A program made the translations under genes and the position numbers. Below the pieces are notes generated by a model. The model saw only the letters and a list, made by a program, of their open reading frames with translations, did no database searches and was not told where the DNA came from. Shown in pieces: positions 45,695 to 57,390 of a DNA stretch of 64,000 nt (positions are counted from its first letter, which is position 1; every line of letters starts with the position of its first letter). The stretch spans positions 5,394,001 through 5,458,000 of the forward strand of contig JAETXT010000001.1 in assembly GCA_019188255.1 (NCBI GenBank). Reading direction: 5' to 3'. This DNA comes from Verticillium longisporum. Its lineage: Eukaryota; Ascomycota; Sordariomycetes; Glomerellales; Plectosphaerellaceae.

Positions 45695-48600
45695 ATGTCG
45701 AGCTCCGAAATCAACCAGGTTTTGGGCAACTCGCTGTCGCCCGGTATGTTCTCTCTGTTGGCTCCCTTCCCTTCCACCTCCTCATCTCGCTGTCCCCCCC
45801 CCACCCAAAGTCCCCTGGGAAAAAGCTATCTATCCTCCCAACAACTCTGCCCTTTCCACCCGCTTCCGCATTACCACCTGTAACTGGACAGCATCACTGA
45901 TTCCTGCCTTACAGACGCAAACTTGCGACAGGCTGCCGAGCAGCAACTCACACAAGCCGCTGAGACCAACTTTGTACGTCATTCCCCTCACGCTTTTCTG
46001 CCTCTCATGACCCCCTCTTCTACACCCCCCCAAACTTGCTTTCCTCCCGCTGGATTGACCGACGAGCCACTGCTAACCATCTTGCGCATGACAGCCGTTG
46101 TATCTTGCCACCCTAGTTCAAGAGCTCGCCAACGAGAACACACATGGCTCCATCCGTGCAGCCGTTGGTCTCGCCCTAAAGTACGCTTTCACCGCCAGAG
46201 ATTTTGCCAGACACCAAGACCTACAGACAAAATGGCTGCAGGGCACAGACGAAGAGACCAAAACACAGGTCAAGAACCTGACCCTGCAAACACTAGCCTC
46301 GTCCAACGCGCAGGCCGGTCAGGCTGCTGCTCAGGTCATCTCTTCTATTGCTGCCATTGAGCTGCCCCGCAACCAGTGGCAGGATTTGCTGAACATCCTG
46401 GTCAAGAATGTTAGCGAAGGAAACGATCACCAGAAGCAGACGTCTCTGACTACGATCGGTTACATCTGCGAGAGCCAGGACCCCGATCTGAGGACTGCCT
46501 TGATTGGCCACTCCAACGCCATCTTGACGGCAGTTGTACAGGGTGCCCGCAAGGAAGAGGCCAACCTTGAGATCCGCCTTGCCGCCATCACTGCTCTTGG
46601 CGACTCCCTCGAGTTCGTTGCCAACAACTTCAAGCATGAGGGCGAGCGCAATTACATTATGCAGGTTGTCTGCGAGGCCACACAGGCCGAGGACACGCGT
46701 ATTCAGCAGGGTGCCTTTGGGTGCCTCAACCGTATCATGGCCCTCTACTACGATAACATGCGCTTCTACATGGAGAAGGCCCTGTTTGGTCTGACCATTC
46801 TCGGCATGAAGAACGAGGATGAGGACGTCGCCAAGCTTGCTGTCGAGTTCTGGAGCACGGTTTGCGAGGAGGAAACTGCCATTGAAGATGACAACTTGCA
46901 GGTGGGTATCTGGCCCGGCCATCATCCCCATCATTTGACCTGGCTTGTGCTGACTGTTGTGTGACTTCAGGTTGAGAGCTCCGACCAAATGCGCCCCTTT
47001 TACAACTTCGCTCGCGTCGCTGCCAACGAGGTCGTTCCTGTCTTGCTTCAGCTTCTGACCAAGCAGGACGAGGATGCTGGCGATGACGAGTACAACCTTG
47101 CCCGTGCTGCCTACCAGTGCCTGGCTCTATACGCTCAAGCCGTTGGTGGCGCCATCATCCAGCCTGTTCTCCAGTTCGTCGAGGCCAACTTGAGGCACGA
47201 GGACTGGCACCACCGTGATGCTGCCGTCTCTGCCTTCGGCGCTATTATGGAGGGTCCGGACGAGAAGACTCTGGATCCCATAGTCAAGCAGGCATTGCCG
47301 ATCATGATCAGCATGATGGACGACAGTTCACCCCAGGTCAAGGACTCAACGGCGTACGCACTTGGTCGCATCACGGAGAGTATCTCTGATGCCATCGATC
47401 CGGCCACCCACCTTGACCCTCTCGTCCGCTCTCTGTTTGCTGGTCTCATGAGCAACGCGAAGATCGCCTCGTCGTGCTGTTGGGCACTCATGAACCTCGC
47501 AGAGCGCTTCTCTGGTGACTACGGTGCGGAGCAGAACGCCATGACCCCTCACTTCAACACCAGCGTCACCAACCTCTTGGCTCTCACTGCCCGTCAGGAC
47601 GTGGACTCCTACGTCCGCGTCGCTGCCTACGAAGTCCTCAACACCTTTGTGCAGCAGTCAGCTACCGAGAGCCTGGCTCCTATCGCCTCTCTCTCTGGCG
47701 TGATTCTCGAGCGTCTTGAGGGCTCAATCCCCATGCAATCCCAGGTTGTCAGTGTCGAGGACAAGATCATGCTCGAGGAGATGCAGACGAGTCTTTGCAC
47801 AGTGCTCCAGGCCATCATCATCAAGCTTGACAAGGAGATCATTCCCCAGGGCGACCGTATCATGGGCGCTCTGCTCCAGATTCTCAACTCTGTCGGTGCC
47901 AGGTCCAGTGTCCCCGACTCTGCCTTCGCTGCCATCAGCGCTCTTGCCAACGCCATGGAGGAGGACTTCAACAAGTACATGGAGGCTTTTACCCCGTTCC
48001 TTTACAACGCTCTGGCGAACCAGGATGAACCCAGTCTCTGCTCCATGGCTATTGGTCTTGTCAGCGACTTGACCCGGTCCCTGGGTGAGCGCAGCCAGCC
48101 GTACTGCGATAACTTCATGAACCACCTCTTGAACAACTTGAAGGTCAGCTGATCCGTTTCTTCGTTCGTCTTCCCCACATGCTAATGTCATTCCCAGAGC
48201 ACTACTCTCTCCAACCAATTTAAGCCTGCTATTCTGCAGTGCTTTGGTGATATCGCCGGCGCCATTGGGGGCCACTTTGAGACGTACCTGGCCGTGATTG
48301 CTCAGGTTCTCCAGCAGGCTGCCACGGTCAACGCCACCGCCGACGGCCCTTACGAGATGTACGACTATGTTGTGTCCCTCCGCGAAGGCATCATGGACGC
48401 TTGGGGCGGTATCATTGGTGCCATGAAGTCCAGCGGCAAGAGTAAGTTGCGCTCCGTAATATTGCTGCCCATCAATGCTAACTTGCGCAGCTGCTGTCCT
48501 GCAGGAGCAGGTGCCGCACATCTTTCAGCTTCTCAGCCAGATTGCTAGCGACATGAACCGTAGCGAGGCTCTCATGCGGGCATCCATGGGTGTCATTGGG

Positions 48601-48837
48601 TACGTCGTTGTTCGCTATCGCTTTTCCCCACACTAACTTGTAATCAGTGATCTCGCCGATGCTTATCCCAACGGGGAGCTCGTTGACGTCTTCCGCCAGG
48701 ACTGGTTGACTACTCTCATCAAGGAGACCAAGACCAACCGCGAGTTCCAGCCCGGGACAATCGACACTGCCCGCTGGGCTCGCGAGCAGGTCAAGCGTCA
48801 GCTCGGCGGTGCGTCCAGCATCATGGCCCAGGCCTAG
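45695..48837 (+). CDS. kap95: Importin subunit beta-1 (Kap95)
   Basis: Nuclear import receptor that binds importin alpha, nucleoporins and Ran-GTP. Seven exons (45695-45743, 45915-45973, 46095-46901, 46971-48143, 48198-48441, 48491-48599, 48648-48837) join in frame to 876 residues, the usual length of the family. The whole product reads as HEAT repeats. It opens MSSSEINQVLGNSLSPD and continues PLYLATLVQELANE; the acidic DEDAGDDEYN loop in the middle is characteristic. The fourth intron uses a GTCAGC donor. No frame break was found across nearly 3 kb of coding sequence, in contrast to several other genes here. It is convergent with the glutamine-rich regulator. Confidence 0.95.
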
Positions 48838-50405
48838 AGCGTCCCTGTTGGCCAGCAAGACCATATGCGCTGGTGTGACTTGCATCGACTTGTCACATAG
48901 CTCCATGCCTGAAGCAGCTGGCCCACTCTTTGTTGGCCCATGGACCTGCATTTCCACCAGGAGTGAGAGCTGCAACTTCCCTTCCCCCCTTATCATGACA
49001 CTTCACAACACACTCGGACAGCAAGGCATACACGAATTGTGTATATAGACCTGACGCAGACCGCCCCTAGTACTCCCCCCCAAAACCCCAACCCCCAACC
49101 CCCAACCCCAATACCCACTACATCCCGAACACAACCCCCTTGCCTTCTCATCAAAAACATTACACCCATTGCCCACCCCCATCCCACAGCACTTGCTTGG
49201 CTGTATTTTTCTTGCGTTGCTTTACACGGCGGATGCCAGGCATAGAGAGGACCTCACCCCCTCATTTTTCCTGTACCCCACGCTCGCAACAGCGTTGGCG
49301 AACCAAAATTCATGTAGACGGAGTTTTCACCCACGGACGGATTTGAATCACTTCGTGGAGTTACAACGGACAGGGAAGGAGCACGCGGGGATGGTATCGA
49401 GGTTCCGGTACGAGACACGGCAACGGGACACACGCATACACACGCAGCGAGCTATGAACGCATGCCCTGGGGCCGACCGCATCCCCGTTTCTTGATCTAC
49501 GCTCAAGTGAGCGGATCTTTAGGTTGGTCAGGAGATCGGGTGGACTCTGTTGTTTCAAAGGGGTCTAGGTCGGGACAAGGGGATATGCGTGATAAGGCTG
49601 AGCGCGGCACAGTCGATTGGAACGAGTGGATGATGAATGGCATGACTCAGCTTCGGGCCGCCGGGGCGAGACGAACTACTAGGAGCGTGTAGGGGTAAGA
49701 CTGTCTGGTGCGAGGAGGAGATCACTGCACAGCGAGAGTGCGAGAGACGGAGAAGAGAGCAGGCAGAGGAAGGCAGGCGGAGAGCAGTGCAGCGCAATCG
49801 ATGGTGGGCCAGACGCGGTGAACCTTGGGTCAAGTGATCCCATGAGCTGTAGTCGAAGCTGCCGAACCTGAATTGATGAAGTTCCCCCGCCCTTTCTCTC
49901 CCTGACACGGCTGGCCTTTGCATTGTGATCCACCTGTTCTGATGTTGATTTCGCCCTGCCCAAGTACGCGACGCGACAAAGCTCACAAACTCCAAGGCGC
50001 AAGAGGCAGGACAAGGTTCGCGCTTAAAATAAAACTCTTGGGCACGGTTTATTGGCCAAGAATTGGACAGGAGGCGACCTCTGGCTACAAAGCTAACACA
50101 CTGTGGAAAGGGACCGGACAGGCAAAAAAGACAAGGCTAAGCAGAAGAACATGAAAGAAAAAAGAATCCCTGTCGCAGGCCCAATCGCCTCGAGCTCGTG
50201 ATTTTATCCGTTGCCCCCGTCCTTCGTGCTTCGACAACCTCAAACTCAGGCGCTGTTCCATGTTGCTTTCCCGCCGCGCCGCGCCATGCCGATTGCATCC
50301 TGAACGCCGGTTTTCCTTTGCCATACTTCCTTGGTTGCGACCCGCTGGTGCGTATCATGATGTGAAAAGAAAACGAGACGATTGTCATCGACCACTTCCG
50401 CCAAC
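48838..50405. other. Convergent intergenic spacer
   Basis: 3' flanks of importin beta and of the regulator. The only structure noted is the C-rich telomere-like tract at 49074-49112. Confidence 0.5.
49074..49112 (-). repeat. Telomere-like G-rich tract, G-quadruplex candidate
   Basis: On the minus strand this reads as G-runs of four to seven separated by TT or TTTT: five G-runs in 39 bases. It meets the classic four-run quadruplex pattern. The unit resembles TTGGGGG, not the TTAGGG telomere repeat of filamentous fungi, and it lies about 240 bases 3' of the importin beta stop. Confidence 0.75.
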
Positions 50406-53400
50406 TCAGTAGTAACCCATACCCATCCCTGCGCCATTGCCAACCCAGCCACCTGCCTGGGCAGACTCGTCGAACCAGCTTTGCAGCTCACCCTCATATC
50501 CGTCGTTTCCCGGGCCCAGAGCAGTCGGGGTTGGGGGCGTGAACAGCTGGGGCTGCATTGGCGGCACGACGTCGAACGAGGCTTGTGGCGGTAGGGACTG
50601 AACCTGTGGGAACCCGGCAATGACGTGCTGCTGCTGTGTTTGCTGCACATTCGGCGGCGGGTCAAATGCGGCCTGAGGCAAGACTCCCATTGGATTGTGC
50701 GATTGGGGATACGGGTCCTGCTGCTGTGCGTACGCAGCGTACCCTTGGCTGGCCTGTTGATGCCCGGGGGCTACAAACGGCGCCGCTTGATGCTGGTACT
50801 GTTGCTGTTGATGGTGAGCCTGGTGCGGATTTTGTTGTAGAGGTTGCTGTTGTTGCTGTTGCTGTGCACCGAATGAAGAGGCTGGTGAAAGCTGTGACGG
50901 CGTGAAAGTTGCATGTTGTTGCGGTGGAACAGGAGACTGCCCCGGTCCCATACTTTGCTTGTGGCCCAGATGTTGTGCAGGCTGTGGGAGGATTTGGTGC
51001 TGCGGCCGCAGGTGATGTCCTGGCACTGGTAGTTGGTGTTGATCCTCTGGCGACCTCATAGAGGGTGGAAATCTCGGCACTGGTGCTGTCGTTGGCGAGG
51101 CATTGGTCGATGACATGACGCTTTTTGAATTTAAATCCTCGCTCGGTGACATTGGGCCAGGCAACGGTGAAGCTGGGACAACATTCTTCCCTTGGTTCGA
51201 GGCCATGCCTGTCAGAGACGGCGAGTATCCGCTCTGCAAAGGCCGTAATATTCGATCATTCTGTAGACCGTCGTTATTGTGTCAGCGAATTCCTCACGGA
51301 ACGGAGGCATTGGAATGATTAGGACCAGACGTACACCATCGGCCATGCCGCCATCCATGCTCACAGTTGCGGCCTTGGGATCTCGCGAAAATCTTTCCAG
51401 CGATTCGAGCCAACGGGAGGCAAGAGGCCAGACTTGTTTTGACTCCATGAGAAGGCTCATACACCGCAGAAGCATGGTACGACCTTGTTTTACAATGGTC
51501 CTATCAGAACAAACTATTGCCAACGTCAGGACGATCCTTAGGTTAGTGATATGGCGGGGCCAAAGATGGCTTACTATTCTTGTATTTGCATAAATAGGTC
51601 GAAAACAGACCACAGCTGTAGACGCAGAAGGACTAAGTCAATGTCAGCTCAATGTCAAGTCCTTGATCGCAAGCGCAGAGGGCAACATACAGCCATCTGG
51701 GCACCAACGCTTTCATCGGCGCCTCGCACGGAGAATTGGTTGTCTATTTGCTCGAACAAGTCACGAACATTGCGAAACAGTTCGTCGGACAAGTGGGAGA
51801 AGAAAACACGGTGAGCCTGGCTCTTGGGCTCGGGGTGTATGATGCTAATCGAGTCAGATGAACCCCATATTTTCGAACGGCAGATCAGGAGTTCGGAACC
51901 TACTTATCGAGGTATGGTCTTCTAAGAACCACATTGCAGAGTTTTGTAACCATCGTCACGCTCATGTACGCCTAGTGTATGCTGTCAGCTGCCAGGATGG
52001 TATGCTACGACGGCGGCTTCACTTACAAGATCCTCGCCCACGGATTTGTGCCCTTTCAGCAGAACCATACTCCACTTGTGGTCTGGTGGTAGCTGCTGTT
52101 CCCAGCTTGCCAAGCTCGCTGCCATCTTGGAATATTCACTTGTGGGATCCCAAGGCGAAGAGCTCTTTGTAGAAACCATCGCTCTGCGGGCTACCTTACC
52201 CCAGTAGTAGTGGGCTTGAATGAGACTCGCAAACAGCGATCGAGTAGGCTGATGGATGAGAGATGGGTTCTCGCGTGCAGGTGGGGTATCTTCGAGGGCA
52301 GCGCGAGAATTGGGCTCATTGCCGTTCGAAAAGTCATTCTCGTCACTGGGTAGAAGACAAGTAATGTCGCTGGCGGCCAACGAGATAGGGGACTTCGCGC
52401 CGCAGTGGAGGTTGTCCTGACCTACGCATATGTCAGAAGGCATGATCAAGTGTTGTGCAAGGTGTGCTAAGACTCACTATGGAGCATCCACTATTTGACT
52501 GTTAGTCAGATCAAGAAATGGTAGGTAGGGAAGTCTTACCAAAGTACGCCTGGCGGACTCGGCCTTGATAACCAGTTCTTTCGTCGGTACCTTGATAACA
52601 TAGGTCTCCTCGCGGTGAAGATGCATGAGGACGGCCATCCTCGTGGCAATCCCGAGGTTGATCTATATCACATTAGGGACTGCGCTTCCATACCCGATGA
52701 TTGGGATGTCACTCACATAGCTTCGGTTTCGCCAGCCACTTCCTTGTTGAGCGATGCTCAGAAGATAGAACGCCTGGCACCGCTCAAGCGTTGGCTCCTG
52801 GTACAGTTCATTCAGTGCCAAGGTACTGGCCCTTTCCATGAAAAAGTCGGCCGCCTTGATCTCGCCCTGATAACGTCGCGTCAGGGGAGGGAGAAGCGTG
52901 CTGAGATACTGAGGATGCTAAGGAGCAGAAAGACGCTGACGGACCGGTGATCGCGTTGAAGCCGGGCGGGGAACAACTGCTTAGGAATGAAGCCTAATTG
53001 GAAATACTTTCGAGTGAAGAGGTGAACCGCCTCTACAATTTCGGGGAGCGGTGGCATAAGATCCCATTCATCAGCGTGCTTGGGTCGATCCGCAGGCGCC
53101 ACGCTGAGAGGAAACACGGGGACATCGAGGACTTCGCGACGTGTCTTGATTAAGTCACGCTTGCTAGCCTTTTCAGCTCTCATGCGTGGATGGCGATAGT
53201 CACGGTCATCGTCAGGCTGCCCTCGAACAGGGAAAATGCTGAGTGGCCAAGAAATGTCAATACCTCCGGGCTTCCCACGCAATGAAGCTTCGTATTCAAG
53301 GTGAGAACTGCATACCAATCGGAGGCCCCTAAGCCAGCCACTTTGCAGGCATTACAAGGTGGTGATGCCTTCTCGTGAATGCATTTGCTTCTCATGCGGC

Positions 53401-53724
53401 GACATCTAAGCAGAGCATGTTATCAGTATGGCTGAGCGGAGACAGGGCTGCGGCGTGGTGCCACAGCTCAAGCTCAGCTTGCGTCGTGGGTCGACAGCGC
53501 CGGCTGCTAGAGCGTGAGAGGGAATGGACAAACCTTCGGCAGGCAATCGGGGCCCTACGTTTGACGGGAGCTTTTGCAGCCGATGCACTGCTGTCTGTAC
53601 CATGCTTCAGAGAATCGTCGACGCTGCCGTTTCGCTCGCCTTTGAAGCTGTCGCTACAGCCGCCAGAGCTCAGGTTGCGATTGAGCGCGGTCAGGTTGGG
53701 CTTGGCGTCCTCGTCGAGCTCCAT
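50406..53724 (-). CDS. Zn2Cys6 transcription factor with glutamine-rich C-terminus
   Basis: A many-exon regulator. Exon 1 from the ATG at 53724 (MELDEDAKPN) ends PIACRR. The next exon completes the zinc cluster (CRRMRSKC, CNAC) and an intron splits the last Cys, which joins to IFPVRGQPDDDRDYRHPR. A fungal-specific TF domain follows (RKYFQLGFIPKQLF, LSIAQQGSGWRNRSY, INLGIATRMAVLMHLHREETYV). A 13-nt microexon at 52478-52490 gives WMLH. Further exons include SQDNLHCGAKSP, SVTMVTKLCNVVLRRPYLDK and LASRWLESLERFSRDPKAA. The last exon (about 51260-50406) is rich in Gln and Pro, with several poly-Gln runs, and probably acts as an activation domain. One frame break lies at the G run 52884-52887 (one base short). 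The exon limits near 51900-51830 are not resolved. The N-terminal extent is uncertain because the frame is open upstream. Confidence 0.82.
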
Positions 53725-53738
53725 ATCCGCAATGACCG

Positions 53739-53780
53739 GCGACTGCGACTGCGACTGCGACCGCGACCGCGACCGCGACA
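53739..53780. repeat. GCGACT/GCGACC hexanucleotide repeat
   Basis: About seven tandem hexamers. On the minus strand, in frame with the regulator, they read Arg-Ser and Gln-Ser dipeptides. They lie just upstream of the first ATG at 53724, so they are either 5' leader or, if translation starts further up, coding. Confidence 0.75.
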
Positions 53781-56294
53781 CTCCGGCCAGTAGGTGTGGA
53801 TCAGGACCAGCAAGAGGGTTGGCGAAAAGACGGCAAGAGCATGTGCGGGGTGCCCGAGTCGGTTGGATTCTGCTAGGTGCTGGGTTCTCAGAATGGGCTC
53901 AGATCGTGAGGAGAAGCAAGGCGTGCAATCTGGGTCATCAAAGTGGGTGGCGACAGTGTCATTGGACGATCCGCGATGGGTGCTTGCTGAGCACTGAGCG
54001 CGTTCAGGTATGGGGGCTGGCCGCCGGTTGGGGTGTCAGAATGGAGATGACTTTACTCGCTTGTTCGGTATAAAATTGCTGATGTGTCTGGCTGGTGGAT
54101 TGACGTGCGGTCAATGACGAGATCCAAGTGGCCAAGCGCACGAGGCGCGGCTACCAATGACCCCTAGCAAGCCCGCAAATGATGGGTTTAGTTGCCTACC
54201 TGGGCAAGTCCACTAGTCGACACGAATTACCGCTGGTCCAGCAGCTGAGCTGCTAAAAGGCTTGCTGTGACTGCTATGGCGTAGACGCAGATTTAGGTTC
54301 CTTTGCGGGAGGCGGTGGGTGCCATGGGGATCGGCGGTCGCGCCGGCTCGGTCGCGGGCCTTTGCGGGCACCTCAGGGCTGGCGATGGCTTGTTGTGGGG
54401 TTATCTTGAACTGCCCTGCGTTGGTGAGCGACGGCTGGTCCTAGCGAAATCGATCACGACGTGATAGCAGCTTCTGACGTAGGCTCGATCTACTTTGCGG
54501 CAGATGGATATGAGCATGGTTTCGAGCAGGCTTCGCGGAGCAAGTCACACAGTTGCAAGGGGGTCAGCCCTTACGCTTCGCACGTCTTGTGCGGGTTGAC
54601 GATCGGCACTCAGTCTTCCACTCTGAGCCACTGGCTTGCACAAATGGTACTACCCATACTGCCAGGCCACTTGTCCAACAATCACCAGCCCTGCCAGTTG
54701 GCGAGTCGTCAATTCGCCAGTGTGCCAAGCCTGCCAGCAAGCCAAGACGGAGGATGGGTAATCTTTGACCCATATCGCCACCTCAAACCGAGGGTCGCCA
54801 AGGAGAGGTCGCTCTGAGCACGGTGCATGTTAGGGTCTGTTCGTGACGAACACTCTGGTGATATCTGCCACCACAGGCTTCCCAACGTGAGCCAGACGCC
54901 CGAGGCTGATGCGAGAGCGATTCGAGGGAGGTCAACAACGAGTCATGAGACAACGGGCCCAGAACCTCGAGTAAATTGCCCAGCTCTTATCGTCCAAGAC
55001 GGAGACAGCTGGATGGACATCCGGTGGGCCAGAAGCGCCGTGCACTGCATTGGTGGGTTCGAGATTTGCGATGCTAGTCAGGTTCTGCAGCCCTTCCAGG
55101 CTCAAGCTCCGGAACGTGTGCCAGCTGCCTTGTAGGCATATGTGTCTAGGGCGGTGGAAGATCTCAGGCAAGGTAGATCAGACAATCATTTGTCTGACGG
55201 ATGCTGAGACTAGGCTTGGAGTGTACAGGCCGTAGGCTGTCGAATGTGCATGCATCATGGGCCACGACTCGCGCGCCATGGTGTATTGCAGGAGGGGAAA
55301 CGGTGGGAAATCAGAAGAGGGCGTTTCCACGTGGCAGCTGTCGGTGTGATGGGGGCCGATCGACTCTTCTGTCGCAAGGCCACACTAGACGAGGACGCGA
55401 GAACCTACCTAGCTACCAGGAGGCGCTGGCGCCAGGCGGGCCATCGAACTGGCGTCTTTACAGCCCTCCAACGCGATGGTACTCGGGGCTTGGGGGCCTA
55501 AGTGCTTGGTCAACGAAGGGCTAGGATCTACTACAAACCAGCCTGAATCAATGATTCAGTCGATGCTGCCCCAACCCTTACTCGTAGTTCGGACCTTTCT
55601 CCGACCCTGCCGTCGGCCAATGAAGCGGGATTTCCTTTCTCTGCGACAAGCGAAAAAAAAAAAACTTGACCATCATGGCCAGCAGCGGTGACTTTATCCT
55701 TATTGGTTGGAGGGCTTGACAAGCAAGTGAAGTCTTGCATTGCGCAAGACCACAAATGGTCCGTAGCCGTTGGCTAGGTGGGCTGAAGCGCTCCATCTTG
55801 GTCTCGATGGCGTGGACAGGGAAGGGAGAAGTGGATGGCCAGATTTGTCCGTCTCCGAGGCCCAGCTGTGGCTTTTGACACGAGGGTCAAGGCGTCTGAC
55901 GAGGGATGGACTCGAAGGCTTCAGCTTGGCCCGCTCTGGTGTCGTGAGCGGCGGGTTCGGCTGCCAAAAGGGAAAGGGGGGGTCGGACGGCGGTCTCTAG
56001 TCGTGAAGAGTCAGAGAGAGAGGGGTTCAGAATGGGGACCGATTCTTCCACAGGCGACTCAGGTGGGACATGGAAGGAACAGATTTGGACGATCTCAGAA
56101 ATGGCGACGCCTGCATGAAGACGTAAACTGGGGGAAGGAAGCAGCCACCCTGCAAACCAGCTGGCAATAATGCATGGGACATGGAGGGATGCGACGTCCC
56201 ATCGGGTCGGGAACCCAAAGATGGGCGAAGGAGAGCAGGGGCTGGGGCATGGCTTCCCCCGAGCCTGGAGGATACATCTGGAAAGGCATACCGG

Positions 56295-56460
56295 GTAGGT
56301 GTCAGACTCGTACCCAGGTAGGTAGGTACCAGGTATCCTGACTTGGTTGCCGCTGAGCTTGTAGCTAGGACGCAGCAAGACCAGAAGTAAAGGTGGTAGG
56401 AAGGTAGCTAAGTACCTGCCTTGGCTGGAGGTAGGTACCTTGGTTGGTAGGTAGGTACGT
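56295..56460. repeat. GGTAGGTACC/AAGTACCTGCC motif clusters
   Basis: Two clusters of CCCAGGTAGGTAGGTACC and GGAGGTAGGTACCTTGG type sit within 170 bases of each other, related to the palindromic motif seen in other intergenic regions of the window. Confidence 0.6.
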
Positions 56461-57390
56461 CGTAGGTGGTAGCAAGTGCGAAGGAGAATGACACGGGACG
56501 GGACAACGAGGAGAAGCAGGACCTGACTCTCTCACAACCAGCGGTCTCGCCTTGACAGAGGATCCAAACCAGCAAAACACCGCATCGCACTACCTGAGCC
56601 GCGCCGCACCGCACACAGAAGTGTCCCCGGTGACGGCGCGCGCACGTTGGCGGGTCTCACCCACACACACTCACACACGCAGATGTGAGATGATGGATCT
56701 TGAACGGTCTAAAGCTGCCGCTCAGGAGTCGCAAGCGGGTCTGACGGCGTCCAGTATCGTGTCATGGGTTGTACACTTGTCTAGGAGCCCAGCTTACCTT
56801 ACCCTACCTCACCATGGAAGTTTGCAGATGACTTACTCAGGTACACGCGAGCCCTGACTCCCCCCTCCACTGATTACTTTTTATGTAGGCACGTCCGAGG
56901 ACCTCGTCCTAGTACAGAGGCGCCCACACTCATGGTTCTAGGGTGTATTCAGCTATTCATTCCTTTTCGTTTTGGACCCTCTCGCTACTCGGAGCCTACT
57001 TGAGGGGCGGATGCCTGTACTGCTTTTATTGCCATCTTGGCCAAGACGCCTCCGCGCTGAAGTGGACATTTCGTCCCGCACGAGTAGGTGCCACTTGGAT
57101 CAGCCTGCGGGATGATGTGGGAGCAATTGGGATCGAGACTCTGAGCCGTTCCCATTGCTCCAGCGTCGTGAGGCCCAGGTGTTCCTGGTTCTTCTTGTCC
57201 TGCGACCTTATCCTTGGACAAAGTCCTGCCTTTGGCCGGGGTTCTCCAAGACCACGTTCATCTATGAACTGCCAGACCAGTCGACATGACGGTGGCGCAA
57301 ATTTTGGCATATATCCATATCCTACGACTTCGTGCTCTTCTCTCCTCCTCGCTCTCCTTGGTTCGACTTAGATCTCTTTGGTAGGGAAGC

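Larger units (their letters stand above)
53725..57390. other. Long intergenic region between divergent genes
   Basis: Between the glutamine-rich regulator (minus) and the P450 (plus). It holds a hexanucleotide microsatellite at 53739-53780, and GGTAGGTACC-type motif clusters at 56295-56345 and 56400-56460. No gene was recognised; short frames overlap each other and lack domains. Confidence 0.5.

Noticed and set aside
49074..49112. Internal telomere or chromosome end
   Set aside because: The unit is TTGGGGG-like and not TTAGGG, it is only 39 bases long, and genes continue on both sides.
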